Positions 25,582 to 33,258 of a stretch of DNA of 64,000 nt are shown here, piece after piece. The position numbers and the translations under genes are program-made. The DNA lies in NCBI RefSeq assembly GCF_008757455.1, contig NZ_VCMV01000029.1, positions 1 to 64,000 on the forward strand, read 5' to 3'. The first letter of the stretch is position 1; the number at the start of each line of letters is the position of its first letter. The notes under the pieces are model-generated. The model ran no database searches. It was not told the origin of the DNA and worked only from the letters and a program-made list of their open reading frames with translations. Origin of the DNA: Microvirga brassicacearum (GTDB lineage Bacteria > Pseudomonadota > Alphaproteobacteria > Rhizobiales > Beijerinckiaceae).

Positions 25582-26549
25582 TGTGCATCCTCACTCAACC
25601 GAACCCGTCCGACCACGATCGTGATGACGACCAGAAGGGCGATGATGAGGAAGATCAGGGTCGAGGCTGCCGAACCGAAGCCGACCTCCTGGAAATCCAC
25701 AAGCTGCTGGCGCGCATAGGCGGACATCGACATGGTGTCGCGGGAATTCGCGGTCAGCACGTAAATGAGATCGAAGACTCTCAAGGCATCGAGCGCCCGG
25801 AAGATCACGGCGACGAGAAGCGCCGGCCTGATCAGCGGCAAGGTCACGCGGAAGAAGACCCGCACCGGATGAATTCCGTCGACCCGCGCGGCCTCGTAGA
25901 TGTCCTGTGGCAGCATTTGCAGGGCCGCCAAGATAAGAAGCGCCATGAAAGGCGTCGCCTTCCACACATCCACCATCACCACCGCCCAAAGGGCTGTGTC
26001 AGGGTTGGCAGTCCATATGATGGGAGATGCGATCAATCCGAGGCGCAGGAGCATGTCGTTGATGACGCCGAATTGGTCGTGGAGCATCCAGTTCCACATC
26101 TTGGCGGAGACGACCGTCGGAATGGCCCATGGGATGAGAATGATGGCGCGCATGATCCCCCGGCCCGGGAAGGCCGCATTGAGCATCAACGCCACCACGA
26201 TGCCGAGAACGGTTTCGATGGAGACTGAGACGAGGGTGAACCACACCGTGTTCCAGACGGAGCGCCACCATTCCGGGTCCACCAGCAGACCCAGCCATTC
26301 ACCGTTGTCATGGACGAGGTAGTTCTCAAAGCCGATGAACGCGTAATCACTGAGATTGTTGAGATTGGCGTCTGTGAGGCTGAACCAGATCGTGCGCGCA
26401 AGGGGCCAACCCGCGATCAACGCGAGAACAAAGAGAGTGGGCGCCACGAAGGCCCATGCGGCCCGGACACGGGAACGCGTCAGGGGGGAGGGACGCTCAT
26501 GCGCTGAGATCGGAGCAGGGGCGATGTCTCGGGCTGCGGTCGCACTCAC
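25578..26549 (-). CDS. Sugar ABC transporter permease (ThuF/MalF-like)
   Basis: This is a 323-residue MalF-class permease. After a polar N-terminal tail there are six membrane segments (FVAPTLFVLALIAGWPLA first), with the EAA loop EAARVDGIHPVRVFFRVTLPL. It starts with a GTG that shares one base with the stop codon of the binding-protein gene (TAGTG), so translation is likely coupled. The partner permease overlaps by four bases. Confidence 0.92.
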   Translation of the reverse strand: MSATAARDIAPAPISAHERPSPLTRSRVRAAWAFVAPTLFVLALIAGWPLARTIWFSLTDANLNNLSDYAFIGFENYLVHDNGEWLGLLVDPEWWRSVWNTVWFTLVSVSIETVLGIVVALMLNAAFPGRGIMRAIILIPWAIPTVVSAKMWNWMLHDQFGVINDMLLRLGLIASPIIWTANPDTALWAVVMVDVWKATPFMALLILAALQMLPQDIYEAARVDGIHPVRVFFRVTLPLIRPALLVAVIFRALDALRVFDLIYVLTANSRDTMSMSAYARQQLVDFQEVGFGSAASTLIFLIIALLVVITIVVGRVRLSEDAQ

Positions 26550-27814
26550 TATTGCCAGCCGCTGCGCTTGATCCGCTTCAGGTCGCGGTCGAGCCGCGAG
26601 AGTGCCTGTTCGGGCTCGGCGCGCTTCGACAGGACTTGGTGGACCGTGTCGAAGAATTCGGTCGAGACCTTGTTGTAATTGTCCCCGGTCGCTGCGGCGG
26701 GGCGAGCGACCGCGTTGGTGAAGACGGTCAGGAGATCACCCATGAAAGGATTGGCCTTCGTGATCTCGGCATCCTTAAAAAGAGTCGGGATCGTTGGATT
26801 GAAGGACCCTGCGATCGCCCGGCGCTTTTGCTCATCGGCGCTTGTCAGATACATGACCAGATCGGTCGCGGCCTCGGCATTCTTGGAATAGCGTGACACG
26901 GCTAGGAGTTGGCCCCCGAGCGTACCCGCATTGCGGCCATCCGCGCCTCCCTTGGGCAGCGGTGCAATGCCGACCTTATCCTTGATCGCGCTTTCCGGGC
27001 CTTGGGCCAGCGCCCAAGCATAGGGCCAATTACGCATGAAGACAGCGTTTCCCGCCTGGAAGACGCCGCGGGATTCCTCCTCGGTGTAGTTGAGAACGCC
27101 CTCGGGCGTGATCGTCCCCACCCAACCAGCAGCCGTCTTCAAGGCCGCTGCGGCTTTCGGATTGTTGATGGTGATCTCGCCCTTCTCGTCAACGATCGTG
27201 CCGCCGTTGTGGGAACTGACCCATTCGAGTGCGTTGACCGTGAGACCTTCATAGGCGCGACCCTGCCAGACGAAGCCCCAGAGATCCCGACTGCCTCCCT
27301 GCCGCTCCGCAGCCTGCACGGTACGGGCCGTTTCGGTGAGGTCCGACCAGGTCTGCGGAACCGGCCGGTTGTGCTTCTGCAGCAGATCCTTGCGATAATA
27401 GAGAAGTCCCGCGTCCGCGAACCATGGCATGGCGACCAGCTTGCCTTTCACCCGGCTCGTCTCGATCATGGTGGGAAAATGCTGATCGATCACGCCCTGC
27501 GCCTTGGCAGTCAGATCCTGAAAATGCTGGCTCAACATACCGGACCAGACCACGTCGATCTGGAAGACGTCGATATCGCCGGCTCCTGCGGCGAGGAGTT
27601 GTTGATAGAGCGCGAGCCGCTCGGTGGCGGAATTCGGGGTCGATACGATCTTGGCCGTGTTGCCGGTCTTCTTCGACCAGGCGTCAACACCTTGCTTGCA
27701 GATTTCGTATTCCTGGCCGAGCGCGCTGCAGGAGATGGAAATCTCAACCGCATAGGCGCTTGTGGGGGCTGCCAGTCCGATAAGGAGAGCCAGGCTGGCG
27801 AAGCGGCGGGACAT
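26549..27814 (-). CDS. Sugar-binding protein of ABC transporter, ThuE-like (trehalose/maltose type)
   Basis: The 421-residue family 1 extracellular solute-binding protein has a signal peptide (MSRRFASLALLIGLAAPTSAYA) and would bind sugar in the periplasm. The mature start (ISISCSALGQEYEICKQGVD) and segments such as TPNSATERLALYQQLLAAG and MPWFADAGLLYYRKDLL closely resemble, from memory, the trehalose/maltose-binding protein ThuE of Sinorhizobium. The E-F-G-K gene order fits the same system. The substrate remains an inference. It is the first gene of the operon; the upstream region carries TTCCGTC repeats. Confidence 0.88.
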   Translation of the reverse strand: MSRRFASLALLIGLAAPTSAYAVEISISCSALGQEYEICKQGVDAWSKKTGNTAKIVSTPNSATERLALYQQLLAAGAGDIDVFQIDVVWSGMLSQHFQDLTAKAQGVIDQHFPTMIETSRVKGKLVAMPWFADAGLLYYRKDLLQKHNRPVPQTWSDLTETARTVQAAERQGGSRDLWGFVWQGRAYEGLTVNALEWVSSHNGGTIVDEKGEITINNPKAAAALKTAAGWVGTITPEGVLNYTEEESRGVFQAGNAVFMRNWPYAWALAQGPESAIKDKVGIAPLPKGGADGRNAGTLGGQLLAVSRYSKNAEAATDLVMYLTSADEQKRRAIAGSFNPTIPTLFKDAEITKANPFMGDLLTVFTNAVARPAAATGDNYNKVSTEFFDTVHQVLSKRAEPEQALSRLDRDLKRIKRSGWQ

Positions 27815-27871
27815 GATTTCCTCCGGCTGCTAGCTGTTGCTTAGCTTGATAAGGCTTCGCCGGTATGTTTG

Positions 27872-27956
27872 TTCCGTCAGGATCTGCCAGAGGCGATGGG
27901 TTTCGTTGCAATTTCCGTCTGGTCGAAAAAGCTCCAGAAAGTGGAAACGACGGAAC
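27872..27956. promoter_or_regulatory. TTCCGTC repeats upstream of ThuE-like operon
   Basis: TTCCGTC occurs at 27872-27878 and 27913-27919, and its reverse complement GACGGAA at 27949-27955, all within the gap between the divergent ThuE-like operon and an alpha/beta hydrolase gene. The outer copies extend to 8 bp as GTTCCGTC and GACGGAAC. The spacing suggests an operator array for a sugar-responsive regulator. No regulator gene is adjacent. Confidence 0.35.
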
Positions 27957-28028
27957 GTCAGTGCGATATTGCGCCTGGGTATTGTTTGGGCTTGATTAAA
28001 TTCGACGTTGCACATCCAGGCAGCAAGC

Positions 28029-28862
28029 ATGTGGATTGCCTATCTCACCCTCGGCGCCGGCCTTCTCTATATCGGCCTTGTCACCGCCACATCCATTGCT
28101 CAGACCAAGCTGCTGTTCCCGACCCAGATTGCGGCGGCCAACCGGCCGAACTTGCCGCCTTCGGCTGAACGGCTTGAAGTGAGGACGCCGGATGGCGAAC
28201 ACCTCATTGGCGTACGGCTGCAAGCCCAAAGCGGCCTGCGCGACACCGAGCCTCTCCTTCTGGGCTTTGCTGGCAATGCCTGGAATGCGGAGACCATGGC
28301 TCTGTATCTGCACGGTCTCTTTCCTGAATCCGAGATCGTCACCTTCCATTACCGCGGCTATCCGCCAAGCAGCGGACAGCCTGGTGCGGAGGCCTTGCTG
28401 TCCGACTCTCTTTCTATTTTCGATCACCTCATGCAGGAGCGGGAGCGGAGAGTTGTCGCCGTCGGGTTCAGCGTCGGCAGCGGCGTGGCTGCCTATCTGG
28501 CGTGCCATCGTCCTCTGGCCGGCATGATTCTCGTCACTCCTTTCGATTCCCTAAAGGCCCTGGCACGCGAGCACTTTCCCTGGGCGCCTGTGGGGCTGCT
28601 CCTTCGTCATCACATGCCGATAATCGACCTCGTGCGTGACACGACGACACCGACTGCCTTGCTCGCAGCCGGTCGCGACACGATCGTGCCGTCACGGCGG
28701 AGCGAGCCGCTGAGGCAGGCTATCCCGAACCTGGTCCTCGATCGCACGATTGCCGAGACGGGGCACAATGATCTCTACAACCATCCCGCGTTCGCTCGCG
28801 CCATGCGCGAAGCGCTGGCCAAGATCGAGGCAGCCACACCACCGCAGACATCATCGCATTAG
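28029..28862 (+). CDS. Membrane-anchored alpha/beta hydrolase (BEM46/ABHD13-like)
   Basis: The 277-residue protein (from Met 28029; a TTG seven codons earlier is possible) starts with one hydrophobic anchor (IAYLTLGAGLLYIGLVTATSI). An alpha/beta hydrolase fold follows: strand-turn YRGYPPSSGQP, nucleophile elbow VGFSVGSGVAA (Ser), acid AAGRDTIVPSRR (Asp) and His in ETGHNDLY. This arrangement matches BEM46/ABHD13-type hydrolases, whose substrates are mostly unknown. It is divergent from the ThuE-like operon and convergent with the next hydrolase gene. Confidence 0.85.
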   Translation: MWIAYLTLGAGLLYIGLVTATSIAQTKLLFPTQIAAANRPNLPPSAERLEVRTPDGEHLIGVRLQAQSGLRDTEPLLLGFAGNAWNAETMALYLHGLFPESEIVTFHYRGYPPSSGQPGAEALLSDSLSIFDHLMQERERRVVAVGFSVGSGVAAYLACHRPLAGMILVTPFDSLKALAREHFPWAPVGLLLRHHMPIIDLVRDTTTPTALLAAGRDTIVPSRRSEPLRQAIPNLVLDRTIAETGHNDLYNHPAFARAMREALAKIEAATPPQTSSH

Positions 28863-29007
28863 CCGATTGCAACTCATCGCGCGATCCCGAGGGTCAGCCC
28901 CGAAGCACGGTAGCTCTGGTTCTCGAAACGCCCGATCCGTGACTGGCCCTGCTTGTGCCTCCGGCCGTTTGGTGGTCTTCGCTACCGGATGCCGGACTGG
29001 TGCATGG

Positions 29008-29880
29008 CTAGCTTAGAGGCGCATGCCGCCGTCCCAGAAAGTCGCGCGAGAGACTGACAGCCTCATCAAGATTGGTCTCGAGCAGCCAGTGGCCGCCGTC
29101 GAGCAGGTGGAGCTCCGCGTCGGGCAGATCGCGCAAAAAGGCGCGGGCCGACTCCTCGGGCATATAGCCGTCCTGCGGGCCCCAAAGGATGAGCGTCGGC
29201 GGTCGGTGTTCGCGCAGATAGCTCTGGTAGCGCGGGAACCATTCAAGATTGTCCTTGAGGTCGTAGATAATGCGCGCGGCGTTGCTGCGCCGCTGCTCCG
29301 TCATCAGTGACCAGTGCAGTTCCCACAGGTCGGGCGGGATGCGCTCGGCTAGGTCAGGCCGGACATCGTTCAGGAACTCGTCCCTGAAATGGTCGCGGGA
29401 GACGAACTCGCGCAACTTAGCGAGCCCTTCCGTAAGCCCCATATTCCATATGTCCTTAAGCCCAGCATATTTGGGGCCGAGCACATCTTCATAGATGTCG
29501 CCATTCTGAATGATGAGCGCGGCGATACGGGCCGGATCGCGCATCGCCAGCCGCAGGCCGATCGATGAGCCAAAGTCGTGCAGATAGAGGGCGAAGCGGC
29601 CAACGCCCAGCGTGCCGACGAAGTCATGGAGGAAGGTCGCGAAGCCGTCGAAATCATTGGCAACGCCGTCGGTCGTGGCGCTGTAGCCGGAGCCGGGGAA
29701 GTCCGGCGCGAGCAGTCGCCAGCGCTCGCCCAGATGACGCATATAGTTTCTAAACTCATAGGAGGAGCAGGGATAGCCGTGGGGCAGCAGCACGACGGGC
29801 GCGTCCGCCGGCCCGGCCTCGCGATAGAAGATGTCCACCCCGCCGACGGTCGTTCTCCGATGCTGCACGGGAACAGGCAT
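29008..29880 (-). CDS. Alpha/beta hydrolase with Asp nucleophile (dehalogenase/epoxide hydrolase group)
   Basis: The 290-residue protein has the oxyanion-hole motif LLPHGYPCSSYEFR, and the nucleophile elbow reads LYLHDFGSSIGLR. The nucleophile position is Asp rather than Ser, as in haloalkane dehalogenases, epoxide hydrolases and fluoroacetate dehalogenases. The second Asp (WGPQDGYMPEE) and the final His (LDGGHWLLE) complete the triad. A helical cap domain lies between. The start at 29880 follows AAGGAG; a GTG one codon earlier is equivalent. The substrate cannot be told from sequence. A 12-bp palindrome lies 70 bp upstream. Confidence 0.88.
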   Translation of the reverse strand: MPVPVQHRRTTVGGVDIFYREAGPADAPVVLLPHGYPCSSYEFRNYMRHLGERWRLLAPDFPGSGYSATTDGVANDFDGFATFLHDFVGTLGVGRFALYLHDFGSSIGLRLAMRDPARIAALIIQNGDIYEDVLGPKYAGLKDIWNMGLTEGLAKLREFVSRDHFRDEFLNDVRPDLAERIPPDLWELHWSLMTEQRRSNAARIIYDLKDNLEWFPRYQSYLREHRPPTLILWGPQDGYMPEESARAFLRDLPDAELHLLDGGHWLLETNLDEAVSLSRDFLGRRHAPLS

Positions 29881-29949
29881 CACGGTCTCCTTGGCTCGTC
29901 TGCGACAAGAACTTCAATCCGTGGGTCTTTCCTATAGGTCTTTTGCAGT

Positions 29950-29961
29950 GGGAACGTTCCC
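29950..29961. promoter_or_regulatory. 12-bp palindrome GGGAACGTTCCC
   Basis: A perfect palindrome lies 70 bp upstream of the hydrolase start on the minus strand, where an operator or the promoter would be expected. There is no nearby regulator gene to assign to it. Confidence 0.35.
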
Positions 29962-30019
29962 CGCCTAAGGAAGAGGATTCCCAACTCCGTCATGCATGTG
30001 GGCGTGACGTTTGAGTAAA

Positions 30020-30041
30020 TTGACGCTTCGTTGACGCTTCG
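30020..30041. repeat. Tandem duplication of an 11-mer
   Basis: TTGACGCTTCG occurs twice head to tail (30020-30030 and 30031-30041) in the gap between the hydrolase and kinase genes. Each copy starts with TTGACG, close to a -35 hexamer. It may be replication slippage or duplicated promoter elements. Confidence 0.5.
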
Positions 30042-30081
30042 TCGCCACTGTCCCGGCCGGCAATGCTCCAGGTCGGATTCT

Positions 30082-31023
30082 CTACGAGACCCCCGGGGTG
30101 TGGTGCAAGATCTTCGCAATAGCGAGGCAGCCCTGCACCGCGCAGTCTGGATCACCCAAAATCACCGTGAGGCCGAAAGACTCGCCCACCCTGCGGTAGA
30201 CATCTACAAGATCGTCATCGCCGATAACCGCGATCGTGTCGCCAATCTCGAACCAACCGAGAGCCTTGGCTTCACGGAATTCGGAGGCAACGACAAGTCC
30301 CGACAAGTAATCCGACATCTCCTCGGGCTTGAGATTACCCGAGAGCCAGCCCGTGCGCACCGCAAAAAGGTGCGTGAGTAGGCCTGCGGCGCGTCGATCG
30401 TTGCGCACCGCATCAACTCCGCGGAGAAAGGCAGTCCAGTCCGGCGCTTCTGGCTTCTTGGCAATCTTGGCAAGGAATGAGTATCGCGACAGCGTGCCAA
30501 AAACTTCTCCCGTTACGAAAGTTTGAAAGCGCGTGATTTGCGAGTTTTCGATGCGGGCCCATTTGGCATGAGTGCCGGGCAGCACGGCGGTTATATCCCG
30601 CGATAAACCAAAGCCGACGAGCTGTGTTTCCTCGCCCCGCATCACGTCAGCAAAGAGATAGGCGGATCTGTCTGTAAGTCCGGGAATGAAAGTGATGGTT
30701 CCGCCGTCCGGGAGCCTGATCGTCCTCACCTGCGCAGCAACAGTGTTCTCATCCGCAGGGGTCGCCACATAGGGCATTTCGATCCAGCCGTTTCTGCTCC
30801 CGATCATCCCGGCCGCATAGATGGGAAGCACGCCATGTTGCTGCCGCCATGGCGCGATCGCCGACTGCAAGACGCCGATGAAATTGCCGTCCTGCACCGA
30901 CTGGATCCCCTGCTCGGACTCGATGCGATCGATAATTGCTCCCGCGCCGTCGACAAGGAGCGCGCGAAAAGAAGTCGTCCCCCAATCGAGCACGATGCGC
31001 AGGTTGATGTCTTTAGAAGTCAT
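30082..31023 (-). CDS. dgoK: 2-dehydro-3-deoxygalactonokinase (DgoK family)
   Basis: DgoK phosphorylates 2-keto-3-deoxy-galactonate at C6 in the De Ley-Doudoroff pathway. The 313-residue protein has the ASKHA-like phosphate-binding start VLDWGTTSFRALLVDGAG, the AAGMIGSRNGWIEMPY segment and the family signature LPGTHAKWARI. It is transcribed away from the DapA-family/dehydratase operon, with 107 bp between the starts, and probably belongs to the same pathway. No KDPGal aldolase (DgoA) gene is in the window. The exact sugar may differ (2-keto-3-deoxy-gluconate or an L-isomer). Confidence 0.87.
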   Translation of the reverse strand: MTSKDINLRIVLDWGTTSFRALLVDGAGAIIDRIESEQGIQSVQDGNFIGVLQSAIAPWRQQHGVLPIYAAGMIGSRNGWIEMPYVATPADENTVAAQVRTIRLPDGGTITFIPGLTDRSAYLFADVMRGEETQLVGFGLSRDITAVLPGTHAKWARIENSQITRFQTFVTGEVFGTLSRYSFLAKIAKKPEAPDWTAFLRGVDAVRNDRRAAGLLTHLFAVRTGWLSGNLKPEEMSDYLSGLVVASEFREAKALGWFEIGDTIAVIGDDDLVDVYRRVGESFGLTVILGDPDCAVQGCLAIAKILHHTPGVS

Positions 31024-31074
31024 GAGATGCCACCGCTGAGAGTTGATGCTGTCTTGACCGTAACGTCAGATTTG

Positions 31075-31115
31075 CATAAGGTCCAATATGAAATACATAA
31101 GGTCCACATAGTGGA
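31075..31115. promoter_or_regulatory. Direct repeats and palindrome in the dgoK/sugar-acid operon promoter
   Basis: CATAAGGTCCA is repeated exactly at 31075-31085 and 31096-31106, 21 bp apart (two helical turns). Overlapping the second copy is a short palindrome, TCCAC-ATA-GTGGA (31103-31115). The elements lie between divergent dgoK and the operon start at 31131. They are the best operator candidate for the IclR-SMP-30 regulator encoded in the same operon (inference). Confidence 0.55.
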
Positions 31116-31130
31116 TCACGAGGAAATGCA

Positions 31131-32057
31131 ATGCTGAAAGGTATCTTTCCTGTCCTTCCGACTCCGTTCTGCGCTGACGGCTCAATCGATGAAGCAGCCA
31201 TGGCTCGCATCGTGGACTTCGCCCTCGCATCGGGCGTCGATGGGGTGGTGTTTCCGGGATTTGCAAGCGAAGTGGATGAACTCGACACCAAAGAACGGGC
31301 GGCTCTCCTGGCGCTTGTCGTCAAGCGTGTCGCCGGCCGCGTTCCTATCGTGGCTGGCGCCAGCGCGCCAAGTGTCGAGGAAGCGATCGCGCATTCGCGC
31401 GAGGCCATGGCAAACGGCGTCTCCACTGTGATGATCCAAGCACCAAAAAGTATCGGCGTCAGCGCCGAGGCTGTCGCGAGCTTCTACCGCACGATTGCCG
31501 ATGCCGTTTCCGGTTTGGAGATCGTCCTGCAGAACGCTCCCGCGCCGCGCGGCTCGGATTTGAAGCCAGAGGTCATCCTTGAAATCATCAAAGACAATCC
31601 GGCCATTCTCTATGTGAAGGAGGAAACCCTTCCGGCCGGCCCTGCCATCACCGCCATTCTCAAGGACAAGCCACCTCACCTGAAAGGTGTCATTGGCGGC
31701 GGCGGCGCGCGCTATATCATTGACGAATATGGGCGCGGCGCCTGCGGTGCGATGCCTGCCGTCGAGATCGCGGATGTTCATGTTGCCATAGACCGCGCTT
31801 TTCGGAGCGGCGACGTGGCAAAGGCGCGGGAGCTCTACATGCGAACGCTTCCCCTGCTGGTTATTCAGGCCAACTTTCGCATGGCGTTTACAAAATACGT
31901 TCTCACCAGGCGCGGCAATCTTACCAACTTCATTGCTCGTGCGAAGGTACCGCCGATGGATCGGCACGACCTGGGCGAGATCGACGCCTGGCTTGCTCTT
32001 GTGGCCGATCTCTTCAGTGCCGCTCCGGTTCCGCGAGCCGTCGGAGCCGCCGAATGA
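31131..32057 (+). CDS. DapA-family (DHDPS/N-acetylneuraminate lyase superfamily) aldolase or dehydratase
   Basis: This 308-residue class I lyase has the Schiff-base Lys in AILYVKEET. The usual Tyr of the Y-N-x-P motif is Gln here (VLQNAPAPRG), and the GVIGGGGARYI segment follows. Such proteins in sugar-acid operons act as 2-keto-3-deoxy-acid aldolases or dehydratases. Here it leads an operon with an enolase-superfamily dehydratase and a lactonase, so it probably cleaves or dehydrates the resulting keto-deoxy acid. Its stop overlaps the next ATG by four bases (ATGA). Exact reaction not assignable; true dihydrodipicolinate synthase is unlikely in this setting. Confidence 0.85.
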   Translation: MLKGIFPVLPTPFCADGSIDEAAMARIVDFALASGVDGVVFPGFASEVDELDTKERAALLALVVKRVAGRVPIVAGASAPSVEEAIAHSREAMANGVSTVMIQAPKSIGVSAEAVASFYRTIADAVSGLEIVLQNAPAPRGSDLKPEVILEIIKDNPAILYVKEETLPAGPAITAILKDKPPHLKGVIGGGGARYIIDEYGRGACGAMPAVEIADVHVAIDRAFRSGDVAKARELYMRTLPLLVIQANFRMAFTKYVLTRRGNLTNFIARAKVPPMDRHDLGEIDAWLALVADLFSAAPVPRAVGAAE

Positions 32058-33226
32058 CCGAGCGGATTGCCAAGATCGAAGTCTTCTCGATTACCATTCC
32101 GCGCGAGACGATCTATCTTGGCGAAGCCCGCCCCGGCGAAACAGTCAACGAGAAAGGCTACATCGTCCGGCATGGCAATCGCACGGTCTATCCGACCAGT
32201 GACCGAACCGTGGTGGTGCGTGTCGAAACGACAAATGGCGCAGTCGGTTGGGGGGAAACCTATGGCATCGTCGCGCCTGGCGCCGCGATGGCAATCATCG
32301 ACGATCTGCTCGGCCCTTACCTGATTGGACGGGACCCGCGGGATGTCGTCATTATCCATGAAGATCTGTATGATTTCATGAGGGTGCGCGGCTACACAGG
32401 TGGGTTCTATCTCGATGCGCTCGCGGCTGTCGACATCGCCTTGTGGGACATCTTCGGTAAGCTCACCAACTTGCCGCTTGTAAAGCTCTTGGGCGGACAG
32501 CGTCACGCGCACCTTCCGGCCTATATTTCTGGCTTGCCGAAACGAACTCGCGAGGAGCGAGCCTCTTTCGCCGCCGAGTGGCAGGAAAAGGGATTCACAA
32601 GCTTCAAATTCGCTGCGCCGGTCGCGGATGATGGCGTGGTGGCGGAAATGGCAACGTTGCGCCAGCACCTCGGCTCCGACGCCCGGATCGCGTGCGACAT
32701 GCATTGGGCTCACACCGCCGAACAGGCCATTGCGGTAATCCGAGCCATGGAACCGCATGGCCTTTGGTTCGCCGAGGCCCCAGTGAAACCGGAGGACATC
32801 GACGGCCTCGCCCATGTTGCCCGTAATGTCTCCTCGACGGTTGCCGCTGGCGAGGAATGGCGAACCGTCTACGACCTCGTTCCTCGCGTCGCAAAGCGAG
32901 CCTGCGGCATCATCCAGCCCGAAATGGGGCACAAAGGCGTCACGGAATTCATGCGCATCGGTCAATACGCCCAGGCGCATCATCTCGAATTGATACCGCA
33001 CGCCACGATCGGAATCGGGCTCTTCATGGCGGCGAGTCTGCATGCCAGCGCCGCGTTAAGCGCGGTGACATGCCATGAGTACCAGCATTCGATCTTTGAG
33101 CCCAACCGAAGATTGTTGAAGGGAGACATGGATTGCATCGGAGGATTCTATCATCTCCCGACAGGCCCTGGGCTCGGCGTTGAGCCATCCGAGGAGGCGC
33201 TGAACCTCCTCCAAAAATATCAATAA
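32054..33226 (+). CDS. Enolase-superfamily sugar-acid dehydratase (mandelate racemase/MLE family)
   Basis: This is a 390-residue MR/MLE protein with an N-terminal capping domain (1-130) and a barrel. The Mg ligands appear as Asp in IACDMHWAH, Glu in WFAEAPV and Glu in AAGEEW. The barrel-end His is in LIPHATIG. The second-strand motif is SFKFAAP, with Lys-Phe-Ala where most MR-group enzymes have Lys-x-Lys. The usual Asp of the His-Asp dyad appears as Glu (IIQPEMGHKG). It is probably an acid-sugar dehydratase (galactonate, galactarate or similar). It is coupled to the DapA-family gene by a four-base overlap. Confidence 0.86.
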   Translation: MTERIAKIEVFSITIPRETIYLGEARPGETVNEKGYIVRHGNRTVYPTSDRTVVVRVETTNGAVGWGETYGIVAPGAAMAIIDDLLGPYLIGRDPRDVVIIHEDLYDFMRVRGYTGGFYLDALAAVDIALWDIFGKLTNLPLVKLLGGQRHAHLPAYISGLPKRTREERASFAAEWQEKGFTSFKFAAPVADDGVVAEMATLRQHLGSDARIACDMHWAHTAEQAIAVIRAMEPHGLWFAEAPVKPEDIDGLAHVARNVSSTVAAGEEWRTVYDLVPRVAKRACGIIQPEMGHKGVTEFMRIGQYAQAHHLELIPHATIGIGLFMAASLHASAALSAVTCHEYQHSIFEPNRRLLKGDMDCIGGFYHLPTGPGLGVEPSEEALNLLQKYQ

Positions 33227-33258
33227 CAAAGCCGTCACAGCAAATCGGAGGAAACGCT

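Noticed and set aside
25660..26010. Further TCAGGGT strings (near 25667 and 26005) as part of the operator family
   Set aside because: They lie inside permease coding sequence, and a 7-mer is expected several times in 64 kb by chance. A similar chance copy sits near 21659.
31131..32057. Calling the DapA-family gene dihydrodipicolinate synthase
   Set aside because: The Y-N-x-P tyrosine is replaced and the operon is for sugar acids, not lysine synthesis.
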